64,000 nt of DNA from the NCBI GenBank assembly GCA_947482115.1, contig CANKII010000002.1, positions 248,001-312,000 of the forward strand, given 5' to 3'. The notes under the pieces are model-generated. The model did no database searches and was not told the origin of the DNA. It saw only the letters and a program-made list of their open reading frames with translations. Shown piece after piece: positions 8,295 through 17,473 of this stretch. Made by a program: the position numbers and the translations under genes. This DNA comes from Fibrobacterota bacterium. Its GTDB lineage: Bacteria > Fibrobacterota > Fibrobacteria > UBA11236. Each line of letters begins with the position of its first letter. Position 1 is the stretch's first letter.

Positions 8295-10133
8295 TTAATT
8301 CCGGTAAACCATGTCCAGATTGTTTTCCACCTTGGCGGTCTTTGGAAGATCCATGGCCCATTGCTGCCACAGGGCGGACATCAGGGGCATATCGCCCTGT
8401 GCCACGGCTGCGCGGGCCTTGCTCAGTCTCTCATCCGCCGTGAGCGGCTGGGATTGAACGAGTTTGGCAATCACAGCAGCGTTCGAGGTGGTGCGGGTCG
8501 GGCCCCATTCATCCAGCTTTTGATGGAAGCAACGGAGAAGGTCGGGGCTTCCGAATCCAAAAGCCGGTACAAAGGTTTCTGCAGAGATCAGGCTGGTGGT
8601 ATCCAATGTGGCTTTCCCAATCACCGGCTTGGAGTCCTGCGAAACAATGTCTGAACGAACCTGTTCGATTTCCTTGCGGGCCATATCCAATTGCCGTTTA
8701 CGAGCCAGACTCTGTGCGATTCTCTCGCGTGCCCGGTCGAAGTCGCGGCCCTTGTCGAAACGCAGTCCGCGCTCAAAGACGTAAATCCCTTCGTCATTCT
8801 GGAGGACGTCGGAAACCTTGGATTTCTTTTCATGGGCGCTAAAGGCGAAGGATTGAACGCCTTGCAGGTAGGAACGGAAATTCAGCTGCGAACCTTTTTC
8901 AAAGACGCCGGTTTTTTCCACTGCCAATCCATGAGTATTGGCGGCGGTTTCCAAATTGGATTGCTCCGCTTCGTTCTTCACCTTTTCGGCGAAATCAGTC
9001 AGGCTGTCCGTGGTTTCCGTGCCTGCGGTGATTTTGAGAAGGATGTGGCTGACATCCGCCATCTCGGCAGTACCTTCGGTTTTCTTCGCATTCAGGAGAA
9101 TTATGTGATAGCCGAATGAGGTCAGCACAGGGTCGGAAATCTCTCCGGGAGCCAATGCAAAGGCGGCATCGGAGAAAGCCGGAACCCATGTGGTGCGGGG
9201 TTGAAAACCACCCAGACGGCCGCCGCTATCCGCGCTGCCGGGGTCATTGGAATAGCTCTTGGCCATTTCGGAAAAGCTTTCACCCTTCTTTGCGCGTTCC
9301 TTGAGTTCCACAGCAAAGTCATGCATCAACGCGGAGTCTTTTGCGGAAGGCAGAATGGGAAGGCGGACGAAATTCAACTGGGCGGCTTCATCGTGAAAAT
9401 AAAAGCTGTCCGGATTGGCCTTGAACTCCGCCTGCAAATCGGCTTCGCTGATCTGTTCTGCGGCCACCGGAAAGGAATCCACCGAAACCTGATAGAATTT
9501 GATTTTACCGAGGTCTTCCTTCATTTCGATGTTGAAGGCTTCCTCGAGATCAGTGCGATGCACCTGTGAACGCAGGAGCTGTTGTAATTGTAACTGGGGA
9601 ACCATGGAAATCGTCAATTGTTCTTCGAGGGCGCGCATGCCGATGCGATCATAAACCGAATCCTGCTGCATCCAGTTCTGGAAACGCGTGGGATCAAAGG
9701 TGGAGTCGTGCAGGAAGACCGGCACCCGGTCCGGGCCTTCATAACGCCGCAAGGACCCCGCGACTTCCTGCGGATGATTCATCAGGTATTCCAGTTTTTC
9801 TTCCACGGAAGCTTGCAATTGATAATCCGCAAACATCTTCTGGATGAGAATGCTCTGTACCTTGTTCTCAAACAGGCCGCTGCGTATTTGGGCTAGTTGA
9901 GCGCCTTCGGGGGCTTTGCCGGTGCGCAGTTCCTCGTTGTGGATGTAAATCTTCAGTTCCTGCTGGAAGGCGGCGGTTTGAAGTTCTTCACCGTTGACAC
10001 TGCCGACATAATCCCCGTGGAATCCGGAGCGATAAGCTCCCTGACGGTCCATAAAGAGAAGTCCGACGGCCACGATAATGGCCGCGACCACAATGACCCA
10101 TTTTGCATGGTTCTTCATCCACATGATGCTCAT
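8295..10133 (-). CDS. ppiD: membrane-anchored parvulin-type peptidyl-prolyl isomerase (PpiD/SurA-like)
   Basis: 612 aa from the ATG at 10133. The open frame reaches 10382, but GGGGAA sits 6 nt before 10133 and the protein then starts with a PpiD-like layout: a short cytoplasmic tail (WMKNHAKW), one membrane helix (VIVVAAIIVAVGLLF) and a SurA_N-like chaperone region with GSVNGEEL. The parvulin domain is clear in the middle: YSNDPGSADSGGRLGGF, then VPAFSDAAFALAPGEISDPV and FGYHIILL. A second, partial isomerase-like stretch (DVSHILLK) follows. These proteins fold outer-membrane and secreted proteins in the periplasm, a fitting task for a genome rich in barrels. Divergent from nadB. Confidence 0.85.
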   Translation of the reverse strand: MSIMWMKNHAKWVIVVAAIIVAVGLLFMDRQGAYRSGFHGDYVGSVNGEELQTAAFQQELKIYIHNEELRTGKAPEGAQLAQIRSGLFENKVQSILIQKMFADYQLQASVEEKLEYLMNHPQEVAGSLRRYEGPDRVPVFLHDSTFDPTRFQNWMQQDSVYDRIGMRALEEQLTISMVPQLQLQQLLRSQVHRTDLEEAFNIEMKEDLGKIKFYQVSVDSFPVAAEQISEADLQAEFKANPDSFYFHDEAAQLNFVRLPILPSAKDSALMHDFAVELKERAKKGESFSEMAKSYSNDPGSADSGGRLGGFQPRTTWVPAFSDAAFALAPGEISDPVLTSFGYHIILLNAKKTEGTAEMADVSHILLKITAGTETTDSLTDFAEKVKNEAEQSNLETAANTHGLAVEKTGVFEKGSQLNFRSYLQGVQSFAFSAHEKKSKVSDVLQNDEGIYVFERGLRFDKGRDFDRARERIAQSLARKRQLDMARKEIEQVRSDIVSQDSKPVIGKATLDTTSLISAETFVPAFGFGSPDLLRCFHQKLDEWGPTRTTSNAAVIAKLVQSQPLTADERLSKARAAVAQGDMPLMSALWQQWAMDLPKTAKVENNLDMVYRN

Positions 10134-10260
10134 GAAATTCCCCGTGTCTTGTTGCCCGAAAATGCGCGCTACAAAGGTCGTTAAAACTACCTTCCCACGC
10201 GGATTCCCGGCAAGGCGGCAGAGGGCCGTATTGCCTTTTTTGGAAAAAGGTGGCAGTTCC

Positions 10261-11898
10261 GTGGCCGTATACGATTGTATCGTGGTGGGTTCCGGCATCG
10301 CGGGCCTTTCCTTCGCGCTCCGTGCGGCGAAGCATGGCAAGGTTTTGGTGCTGACCAAACAGTTAAGCGGTGCGGGTTCCACCCATCTTGCGCAGGGTGG
10401 AATAGCATCCGTGATGGATCCTGCGGATTCCGTGGCAAGGCATGTTCAGGATACTTTGACGGCTGGGGCGGGACTTTGCCGCCGAAATCGTGTGGAGATT
10501 TTGGTGGAGCGTGGTCCTGAGGCGATTCGGGATTTGGTGGACTGGGGCGCTCGCTTCACAAAGGCGACCGCCCGGGTGCGGGCGCTCGGAGTTCCCTTTG
10601 ATCTGGTTCGCGAAGGCGGGCATTCCAGTTCCAGAATCGTTCACGCAGAAGACAGCACGGGGCAGGAGATTCAACGCGCCCTGATCGATGCTGTTCGCCG
10701 CAATGCCAATGTGACCGTTCTTGAAAACGCCCCCGCCATCGACTTGATCACGGCCAAGCACATGCGACCCGGTCAAAGGGAAAACGGGCCTCGCCGGGTT
10801 TACGGAGTTTATGCACTGGATGTGAAACGCAACCGGGTCGAAATGCATCTTGCAGCGGCGACGGTTCTATGTACTGGTGGCGTGGGTCAGGCTTATGCGC
10901 ATACCACCAACGATTCCGTGTCCACAGGCGATGGCATTGCCATGGCTTATCGAGCCGGGGCGGCGGTGGAAGACATGGAGTTCATGCAATTCCATCCCAC
11001 ATCTTTTTACAATCCCGGTCAGCCCACCTATTTGATTTCCGAGGCTTTGCGCGGTCACGGCGGTGTGCTGCGCAACAAACGCGGCGAAGCCTTCATGAAC
11101 AAGGTCCATCCTTTGAAATCGCTCGCTCCCCGGGACATTGTCGCTCGCGCCATAGATGCGGAGATGAAGCGCACCGGACAACCCTGCATGTACCTCGACA
11201 TGACCCAATGCGGCAGCCGTGCGGAATTGCAGAAACATTTTCCGAATATCCACCAGCATTGTCTTTCATTCGGCATCGACATGTCCAAACAGTGGATCCC
11301 CGTTGTTCCCGCAGCGCATTTCATGTGCGGTGGGGTGAAAGTGGATTCGGATTCGGCGACGGAACTGGAAAATCTGTATGCGGTGGGCGAGGCTTCCTGC
11401 ACTGGAGTGCACGGGGCCAATCGTTTGGGGAGTAACTCTCTGCTGGAAGGTGTCGTTTTTTCGGAACGCGCCTTGAATCGAATTCTCAAATCCGCACCGG
11501 TGCGTCCGGATCGGCGGCGTTTCCGGGAATGGGACAGTTTCAAATTCAAACCGGCGCCGGAAACGATTATCTATTCCCACTCCCTGGAATTGATTCGATC
11601 CACCATGTGGCATTATGTGGGAATTGTGCGCAGCGATTTCCGTCTGGCGCGTGCGGCGGAATTTCTGCGTGTCATCAGCCGTCATATTCACGAGGATTAC
11701 TGGTCGTTTTCCATGGAACCCAACCTGATTGAGCTGCGCAACCTGACCTTGTGCGCCGAGCTCATTGTGCGCAGTGCGCAGCGGCGCAAGGAATCCCGCG
11801 GCCTGCATTATAACGTGGATTATCCGAAGACGTCGGTTGCGTCCCGGCATACGGTTTTGCGGCTTCCGGCATCTTCATCGCGTTTGCGCCGTCCCTGA
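10261..11898 (+). CDS. nadB: L-aspartate oxidase
   Basis: 545 aa from a GTG at 10261, 7-8 nt after AAAGGTGG. It oxidises aspartate to iminoaspartate with FAD, the first step of de novo NAD synthesis. The Rossmann FAD motif VVGSGIAGLSFALRA is at the N-terminus. GAGSTHLAQGGIA, the active-site region HPTSFY and RGHGGVLRN follow, and then VGEASCTGVHGANRLGSNSL, the conserved FAD-binding segment of the SdhA/NadB family. The C-terminal helical domain is present. Length is typical. The start at 10078 in the same frame would overlap the divergent ppiD and is rejected. It is followed after 8 bp by the vWA-like gene. Confidence 0.93.
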   Translation: MAVYDCIVVGSGIAGLSFALRAAKHGKVLVLTKQLSGAGSTHLAQGGIASVMDPADSVARHVQDTLTAGAGLCRRNRVEILVERGPEAIRDLVDWGARFTKATARVRALGVPFDLVREGGHSSSRIVHAEDSTGQEIQRALIDAVRRNANVTVLENAPAIDLITAKHMRPGQRENGPRRVYGVYALDVKRNRVEMHLAAATVLCTGGVGQAYAHTTNDSVSTGDGIAMAYRAGAAVEDMEFMQFHPTSFYNPGQPTYLISEALRGHGGVLRNKRGEAFMNKVHPLKSLAPRDIVARAIDAEMKRTGQPCMYLDMTQCGSRAELQKHFPNIHQHCLSFGIDMSKQWIPVVPAAHFMCGGVKVDSDSATELENLYAVGEASCTGVHGANRLGSNSLLEGVVFSERALNRILKSAPVRPDRRRFREWDSFKFKPAPETIIYSHSLELIRSTMWHYVGIVRSDFRLARAAEFLRVISRHIHEDYWSFSMEPNLIELRNLTLCAELIVRSAQRRKESRGLHYNVDYPKTSVASRHTVLRLPASSSRLRRP

Positions 11899-11906
11899 AA
11901 TTATTT

Positions 11907-13676
11907 ATGTCTTCCTTCATGTCCTTCTCCATTTCACCGTGGTTTTTTCTTCCGGTTCTCGCAGCGGGGATTTGGCTTGCCTACCGTCTTTATTTTGATC
12001 TTCGCAATCCCATGTCGCGCCGCTGGCGTGGAATATTCATTGCGCTCACGCTTTTCATCTGGATTCTGTTGGCGGGCCTTATTGTTCAGCCTTTATGGAC
12101 TGCATCCGGAGCGATTTATCATCCTCCGGCAGTGGTGCTTGCGGTGGACGAAAGCCCCAGTTATGCCGCAGGCGCCACTTTGCACGCACGGGACGAGGTT
12201 CAAAAGAGCGTGGATGAAATTCGCAAGTCTTATCAGGGGAAAGGTTTTCAAGTCCTCGAATTTGGATTTGGAGAAACGGTTCACCCGGCCCACACCAAGG
12301 CGAATGTGGGAGTGCAAACAAGTTTGGTGGCATTGCATCGTCATCTGGATTCGCTGGCGATTCCCAATTTGCAAGGCGTGTTTCTCTGGACGGACGGGCG
12401 TTCGAACAGGGATACGAATGTGAATCTGGGCGCGTGGCCTGCTCCTGTTTTTCCAGTTTCGGTGCGCGGCCGCGGTAGTGAAATTCAAGGTGAAAATGTT
12501 CAAGCCGATCTTTCTGATCGGGATTCAGGCGCGGAAATTTCCGTGGAGTGGCGCGCAGTCGGATTGAAAAGCAGTGAAGCTTCCATGGAAATCCGATCCG
12601 GAACACGGATTTTGTGGAAAGGCCTCCTTCCTGTGCCGGATTCCAATTCGGGAGAAAAGCTGCGTCATCACTTCCGCCTTCCCGCCCGGGCATTTCAAGG
12701 AGCGGGTGAGGAATGGGCTGCGTGGATACGCCCGGAAAACAAGGGTGAAAACACCACCGTGCAAAATGACACCGTGGGGGTGCACCTCACGGGAGCCCAT
12801 CACAAACGCCAGATATTTGTGCGGCCTTTGCAATCTTTGGAGGAACGCGGGTTGGTTGACGCGCTCTTCGCCTCCGATTCTTTGGAAGCCGTGGCCGTGA
12901 GTCCCGAATCCCTTGCGCTTTCGATCCATGGCGGCGATGTGCTCTGGGCCCGTTCCCAGGATGCAGGGAGAGCCGTGGCGGCCGCAAAAAAATCAGGAGC
13001 ACCCGTCATTCTCTATACCATGCCCGGAGTTGCAACCGGAAAGGTTTCATCATTCACTTCTGCTGCGCGAGTGACCTGGCGGTCGGATGCGGATCGTTTT
13101 TTACCCGGCGGTGTTCTCAGCCTCTCAGATCTGGGATTCTCAACCGCCAACCTGCCAGCGGAAGAATCGTCCATGGAAGCCATTGCATGGGTGGAAGAAA
13201 ACGGCCATCGGGGCTTGCTGGTGGGACGCCGCAAGAATGCTGAACATCCTGTGGTGGAATTTACAGCTCCTCCGCTCTGGTCCACGGAGTTTCACACAGG
13301 GTCGGACGAGCGCATTCGCCACTTGCAACAGCTTTGGATTCAGGGAGTTGCGGGTTGGATGTCCTTTCTCGATCACCACAACGGAGCTTCCAAATCGGAT
13401 TCGGTTTTTCGGGATCCCATGGATGTTGAAATGGCGCGATTGGGAGTGGACAGGGAACAGCTTTCCGGTCTGGCAATGGCCACGCGCGGTTCTGTTTTGC
13501 AGGGGCAAAATGGACTCGAGAGTTTGTCTACCCGCATACCGGATTTGCCGGCAGGACAAATGCGCGAAGTTCCTTCACAGTCCCGACCTGTATTTCCGCT
13601 TCTCTTTTGCGTCTTGATTGCGGTGATTTTCTTGTGCGCAATCTGGGTGTTTCGCAAACGACTTCACCTCGATTAG
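11907..13676 (+). CDS. vWA-like membrane protein of unknown function
   Basis: 589 aa. Two membrane helices are at the N-terminus (FFLPVLAAGIWLAYRLYF and IALTLFIWILLAGLIV) and one at the C-terminus (FPLLFCVLIAVIFLCAIWVF). A large periplasmic region lies between them. It begins like a von Willebrand A domain: AVVLAVDESPS is a degenerate MIDAS (D-x-S-x-S) and VFLWTDGRSNRD is the later strand. The middle (SGAPVILYTMPG) resembles the glutamine-amidotransferase-like fold found with vWA in some large bacterial membrane proteins. The architecture is similar to BatA/vWA proteins, but no function can be assigned. It is 8 bp after nadB and ends at a terminator. Confidence 0.6.
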   Translation: MSSFMSFSISPWFFLPVLAAGIWLAYRLYFDLRNPMSRRWRGIFIALTLFIWILLAGLIVQPLWTASGAIYHPPAVVLAVDESPSYAAGATLHARDEVQKSVDEIRKSYQGKGFQVLEFGFGETVHPAHTKANVGVQTSLVALHRHLDSLAIPNLQGVFLWTDGRSNRDTNVNLGAWPAPVFPVSVRGRGSEIQGENVQADLSDRDSGAEISVEWRAVGLKSSEASMEIRSGTRILWKGLLPVPDSNSGEKLRHHFRLPARAFQGAGEEWAAWIRPENKGENTTVQNDTVGVHLTGAHHKRQIFVRPLQSLEERGLVDALFASDSLEAVAVSPESLALSIHGGDVLWARSQDAGRAVAAAKKSGAPVILYTMPGVATGKVSSFTSAARVTWRSDADRFLPGGVLSLSDLGFSTANLPAEESSMEAIAWVEENGHRGLLVGRRKNAEHPVVEFTAPPLWSTEFHTGSDERIRHLQQLWIQGVAGWMSFLDHHNGASKSDSVFRDPMDVEMARLGVDREQLSGLAMATRGSVLQGQNGLESLSTRIPDLPAGQMREVPSQSRPVFPLLFCVLIAVIFLCAIWVFRKRLHLD

Positions 13677-13685
13677 TGATAGATG

Positions 13686-13710
13686 ACTACTCATTTGAGT
13701 AGTATTTTTT
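13686..13710 (+). terminator. rho-independent terminator after the nadB operon
   Basis: ACTACTCA (13686-13693) pairs with TGAGTAGT (13696-13703) around TT. The run ATTTTTT follows. It separates the nadB operon from the division cluster. Confidence 0.85.
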
Positions 13711-13808
13711 AAAAACCTCATCTCCTTTCGCCATCTATTTTCAACTCATGGAGTTATGGGGAATTCTTTAAAATTTTCAAAATAAATGAGAAATCCGTTG
13801 CATTGATT

Positions 13809-13843
13809 TGGGTAATTGTGGTAGATTTCGGGTAATTCTGGAA
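13809..13843 (+). promoter_or_regulatory. MraZ operator with 10-bp phased TGG(G)N repeats
   Basis: TGGGT (13809), TGGTA (13819), CGGGT (13829) and TGGAA (13839) are spaced exactly 10 bp apart, 19-53 bp before the mraZ start. MraZ rings are known to bind TGGGN repeats with 5-bp spacers upstream of their own operon. The GGGTAATT block also occurs twice, 20 bp apart. The promoter itself probably overlaps this site. Confidence 0.7.
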
Positions 13844-13861
13844 AGGTCCCGAGAAATCCAA

Positions 13862-14302
13862 ATGCGCCTGGAATCATTCATAGGCAAAGCCACTCTTGCG
13901 ATTGACGCCGCCGGGCGTACCAATCTTCCCAGGGAATTTCGCAAAGTACTGGCGGATGAAAACGAAGGCCAGGTGGTGGTGACCATCGCGGAAGGCAACA
14001 CCCTCGCGCTTTATCCGCTTTTAGAGTGGAATCGTTACGTGCAATATCTGGAAGGATTAGGCCGTGGACCGGACATTTCCAAATTCCGCACGCGCATCAC
14101 CGCTTTTGCAAAACTTTCAACGCTGGACGGCCAGAATCGCATTACGCTCACGACGGAACAGTTGCAGCATGCGGGAATTCAGGGCGAGGTGACTTTTGTG
14201 GGCGACGGGAAGCGCGTCCGCTTGTGGTCGCCGAATCGTTACACGACAGAAATTGAAACTGTAACGGCCGAAGAAGAAATTCGTTTCGCGCACTGGTTCT
14301 GA
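13862..14302 (+). CDS. mraZ: transcriptional regulator MraZ
   Basis: 146 aa, the usual MraZ length. It is a DNA-binding ring protein with two AbrB-like repeats that controls the division and cell-wall cluster. The first repeat holds ATLAIDAAGRTNLPREFR and the second KLSTLDGQNRITLTTEQ, each with the family's D-x-x-G/Q-R core. I start at ATG 13862, because the frame's TTG at 13808 lies inside the operator. First gene of the cluster; rsmH follows after 14 bp. Confidence 0.92.
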   Translation: MRLESFIGKATLAIDAAGRTNLPREFRKVLADENEGQVVVTIAEGNTLALYPLLEWNRYVQYLEGLGRGPDISKFRTRITAFAKLSTLDGQNRITLTTEQLQHAGIQGEVTFVGDGKRVRLWSPNRYTTEIETVTAEEEIRFAHWF

Positions 14303-14316
14303 GGCGGACATTGGTC

Positions 14317-15240
14317 ATGTCCCAGTACCATCGCAGTGTTTTGGAAAAGGAAGTGATGGACTTGATGATTCAGGATCGGGAGTCTGCGTATCTCGACGCC
14401 ACGCTCGGAGGCGGCGGGCATACGCACTCGATTCTGGAACGTTTGGGGCCCGGGGGAACCTTGATCGGTTTGGATCGCGATCCCGAAGCCATGGCCCAAT
14501 GTCAAGCGGCCTTTGCTGCGGACTCCCGTGTTCACCTGCATCTTGCTCCCTTTTCCAGACTGGGCGAATATTGCGCGCCCTCCTCGCTTGCCGGAGCTTT
14601 GTTCGATTTGGGAGTGAGTTCCCACCAGCTAGATGATCGTTCGCGCGGATTTTCCTTCGAACCGGGAACGCCGCTGGACATGCGCATGGGACCCGATGTG
14701 GAAACCACTGCGCTGGAGTGGCTGAGAGAGGCTTCCGAAGAGGAACTGGCTGAATGCTTCCGCGATAATTCGGATTTGGAGAAGCCGCGATTTTTGGCGC
14801 GCCGTGTGAAGGAGCTTTTACAGGAAGCCGTTTCACCCGACAGCGAAATATTGCGCCAGGCTGTTGTGGATGTGTACCGGCCGCAAGGTCCGGATCGAAA
14901 CCGTTTGTTGGCGCGTGTGTTCCAAGCCATTCGCATGCGGATCAACCGCGAGACCACCGAGATTCGGGAAGGGCTTTCCGCTGCAGTGAAGGCTTTGGTC
15001 CGCGGCGGTCGGCTTTGCGTGTTGAGTTATCACTCAGTGGAGGATCGAGAAGTCAAGGAAACGTTCCGTGATTTTGAAAAGGACTGCCATTGTCCTCCAT
15101 CCCTGCCGGTATGCGTTTGCGGCGGTGGCCATCGCCAATTGCGGAAAGTGATTCGCAAACCTTTGACGGCTTCCGATAAGGAAGTGGCCGAGAATGTGCG
15201 CGCACGCAGCGCCAAACTTCGGGTCATGGAAAAAGTATGA
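14317..15240 (+). CDS. rsmH: 16S rRNA (cytosine-1402 N4)-methyltransferase
   Basis: 307 aa from ATG 14317 (an in-frame TTG at 14311 is possible). It methylates C1402 in the 16S rRNA decoding centre using S-adenosylmethionine. The SAM motif DATLGGGGHTHSIL is near residue 30. GLDRDPEA, FDLGVSSHQLDD, the RGFSFEPGTPLDMRM region and LSYHSVEDR near the C-terminus follow. All are hallmarks of MraW/RsmH. It sits in its conserved place between mraZ and ftsL, and its stop codon overlaps the ftsL ATG. Confidence 0.96.
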   Translation: MSQYHRSVLEKEVMDLMIQDRESAYLDATLGGGGHTHSILERLGPGGTLIGLDRDPEAMAQCQAAFAADSRVHLHLAPFSRLGEYCAPSSLAGALFDLGVSSHQLDDRSRGFSFEPGTPLDMRMGPDVETTALEWLREASEEELAECFRDNSDLEKPRFLARRVKELLQEAVSPDSEILRQAVVDVYRPQGPDRNRLLARVFQAIRMRINRETTEIREGLSAAVKALVRGGRLCVLSYHSVEDREVKETFRDFEKDCHCPPSLPVCVCGGGHRQLRKVIRKPLTASDKEVAENVRARSAKLRVMEKV

Positions 15241-15596
15241 GCGCGCGTGGTTTCAAACTCCGGTTCGTTTTTGCGTGGATGGCGGTGGTATCGATTATCG
15301 CTTTCCTGCTGATGGGATTTGTTTGGAAACAGTATGCGTATGTGAACTTGTCCCGCAGCCTTTTAAAATCGGATCAGGAGATTGGCTCGCTGCAAAACCG
15401 GATGATGGTGCTGGAAACGGAAATACGCGGCTTGAAACAACCTGCGCGACTGGAAGCCCTTGCGCGGGATCATTTTGGACTGGTGGAGGGAAGGGTTCCC
15501 ATACTGGTGCAGGCGGAAGGACAGGTTCTGGCGGATCAAAACCAGTCCCAGGATACGCTGAAGACTGCTTCGTGGCATGAAAGGTTTTTCCGGTGA
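15237..15596 (+). CDS. ftsL: cell division protein FtsL
   Basis: 119 aa. Short bitopic protein with a cytoplasmic tail (MSARGFKLR), one membrane helix (FVFAWMAVVSIIAFLLMGFV) and a coiled-coil stretch (QEIGSLQNRMMVLETEIRGL) reaching into the periplasm. FtsL forms a complex with FtsB and FtsQ that activates the FtsWI septal synthase. Sequence alone is weak in this family; the call relies on layout and on the position between rsmH and ftsI. ATG overlaps the rsmH stop (ATGA), and its own stop overlaps the ftsI GTG. Confidence 0.85.
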   Translation: MSARGFKLRFVFAWMAVVSIIAFLLMGFVWKQYAYVNLSRSLLKSDQEIGSLQNRMMVLETEIRGLKQPARLEALARDHFGLVEGRVPILVQAEGQVLADQNQSQDTLKTASWHERFFR

Positions 15597-17473
15597 CCGG
15601 CAAGCGGCTTATCACATTGGGGGTGATGCTCGGAATCGTCTGGATGGTGTCCATCCTGCGTGTTTTCCAGATTCAGGTTTTGAAATCCTCCTATTACGGG
15701 GATCTGGCCAAGGATCAAAGCGAAGTGCGCGTTGTTCTGGCGCCCAAGCGCGGGGAAATATTCGATCAGAAGGGTGTGCGCCTAATCGCCAATGTGGATC
15801 AGGGTGCGGGCATGCCTGCGGGTTTCCGGGGATCGCGCATATGTCCCAACGGTAGAATGGCGGGACAGCTTCTCGGGGTGGTGAGCCATGACGGTTACGG
15901 ACAATCGGGTCTCGAACTTCACCTCGATCGCGATTTGCGCGGTACGGACGGCTGGCGATATGTGCGGCACGATGCGCGGAATCGTTACACTCCCGGCGAC
16001 GATGAACAGGCCAGCCCTCCGGTAAATGGGGTGGGCGTCCGTCTGACGCTGGATGCCCGTTTGCAGGATGTGGTGGAACACGCTCTTGAACGCGGTGTCA
16101 AACGCACCGGCGCAAAGCAGGGTGTTGTCATTGTGGTGGAACCTGCCACCGGAGACATTCTCGCCATGGCGAATTATCCCTTTTTCGATCCGAATGCGCG
16201 CGACAGCGCGGCGGGGGAGAGCTGGAAGAATCGCGCGGTATCCATGGTCTATGAACCGGGTTCGGCATTCAAGGTGGTGACGGCTGCGGCGCTGCTTCAG
16301 GAAGGGCGGATGGCTCCGTCTGATACGGTGGATGCGGAAGGCGGCACTTATAAATTGGCGGGTCAGGTCATACACGATACGCATTCCCTGCGCCGCATTT
16401 CCTTTACCGATGCGCTGGCCTTCTCTTCAAACATCGCTTTTGCCAAGATGTCGATGCGGATGCGGCCCATCGACTTTTACAAATACATCCGGTCCTTCGG
16501 TTTCGGGATGAAGACCAGTGTGACTTTGCCCGCCGAGGAAAGCGGCCGCATTCAAGCCGTGGCTAATTGGAGTGCGCGCTCCGAACCCACCATCGCGTTC
16601 GGCCATGAAATTTCGGTGACGCCTTTGCAAATGGTCATGGCTTTTGCGGCCGTGGCGAACAACGGAATATTGATGCGGCCGCGGCTCGTTCGTGCGTGGG
16701 TGGATGGAGAGGGCCATCTTACGCGCGAAGAGCCGCCCCGTCAAATCCGCCGCGTGATTGCGGATTCCTCGGCGGCAACCCTGCGGGAGATGATGCGTGG
16801 AGCGACGGAGTTTGGCACGGCTGCGGATATCCATCATCCGTCCATCACCATCGCCGGAAAAACGGGGACGGCGGAGAAGATTGATCCAAAAACGGGCAAA
16901 TACATGCACGGTCATTTTCACTCCTCCTTTATCGGTATGGCCCCGGCGGAACATCCGGCATTTGTGTGTCTCGTCATGCTGGATGAGCCGACCCAATTGA
17001 AATACGGCGGCCAGTCGGCTGCACCGATTTTCCGGGAGGTTCTGGATCGCGTGGTGAGCGAAGGCATGATCACACCCGATCATCCTGAAGTTTGGGCGGC
17101 GAAGTCCTCCCTGCCTCCCATTCCGGGAACCAGCCAGCTGGCAAAAGAATTTCCGGCGCAGGTCGCTGGCCTTGTGAATCACGCTGCGCCCTCCAAAGTG
17201 TCGGTTCCCATGTCCCAGACCGTGAATTCCACTGCAGCTTCACCACATGCGGAGCAGGGTTCACTTTCCCAATCCCGTTCCAATGCGGGTTCCGATCATG
17301 TGATGCCCAATCTGCACAACACGACATTGCGCGATGCGCTCCAGCGTTTGCAGGAGCTGGGTGTGCAGGTTGAATTTGAAGGGGCGGGAAAAGTTTTGGA
17401 ACAGGAACCGCTACCGGGCAGCGCTTTGCATCGTGGAATCAAGTGCCGTCTCAAGCTGGGATGGGCGGGATGA
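15593..17473 (+). CDS. ftsI: septal peptidoglycan transpeptidase (PBP3/FtsI) with C-terminal PASTA domain
   Basis: 626 aa, GTG start overlapping the ftsL stop. One membrane helix (residues 7-28) is followed by a short N-terminal region starting APKRGEIFDQKG, then the penicillin-binding transpeptidase domain. That domain has all three active-site motifs: SAFK (Ser224, Lys227), SSN (278-280) and KTG (423-425). A single PASTA repeat is at the C-terminus (residues about 570-626). The usual head subdomain between RGEIFDQKG and the RYYP-like segment is nearly absent: only about 20 residues separate IAN from GRMAGQLLG. It cross-links septal peptidoglycan with FtsW. Confidence 0.95.
   Translation: MTGKRLITLGVMLGIVWMVSILRVFQIQVLKSSYYGDLAKDQSEVRVVLAPKRGEIFDQKGVRLIANVDQGAGMPAGFRGSRICPNGRMAGQLLGVVSHDGYGQSGLELHLDRDLRGTDGWRYVRHDARNRYTPGDDEQASPPVNGVGVRLTLDARLQDVVEHALERGVKRTGAKQGVVIVVEPATGDILAMANYPFFDPNARDSAAGESWKNRAVSMVYEPGSAFKVVTAAALLQEGRMAPSDTVDAEGGTYKLAGQVIHDTHSLRRISFTDALAFSSNIAFAKMSMRMRPIDFYKYIRSFGFGMKTSVTLPAEESGRIQAVANWSARSEPTIAFGHEISVTPLQMVMAFAAVANNGILMRPRLVRAWVDGEGHLTREEPPRQIRRVIADSSAATLREMMRGATEFGTAADIHHPSITIAGKTGTAEKIDPKTGKYMHGHFHSSFIGMAPAEHPAFVCLVMLDEPTQLKYGGQSAAPIFREVLDRVVSEGMITPDHPEVWAAKSSLPPIPGTSQLAKEFPAQVAGLVNHAAPSKVSVPMSQTVNSTAASPHAEQGSLSQSRSNAGSDHVMPNLHNTTLRDALQRLQELGVQVEFEGAGKVLEQEPLPGSALHRGIKCRLKLGWAG

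Noticed and set aside
10134-10382. 5' extension of the ppiD-like ORF
   Set aside because: It would overlap the nadB coding region on the opposite strand and lacks family similarity; the start with GGGGAA at 10133 fits.
13808-13861. TTG start for mraZ
   Set aside because: The codon lies inside the MraZ operator; ATG 13862 gives the usual length.
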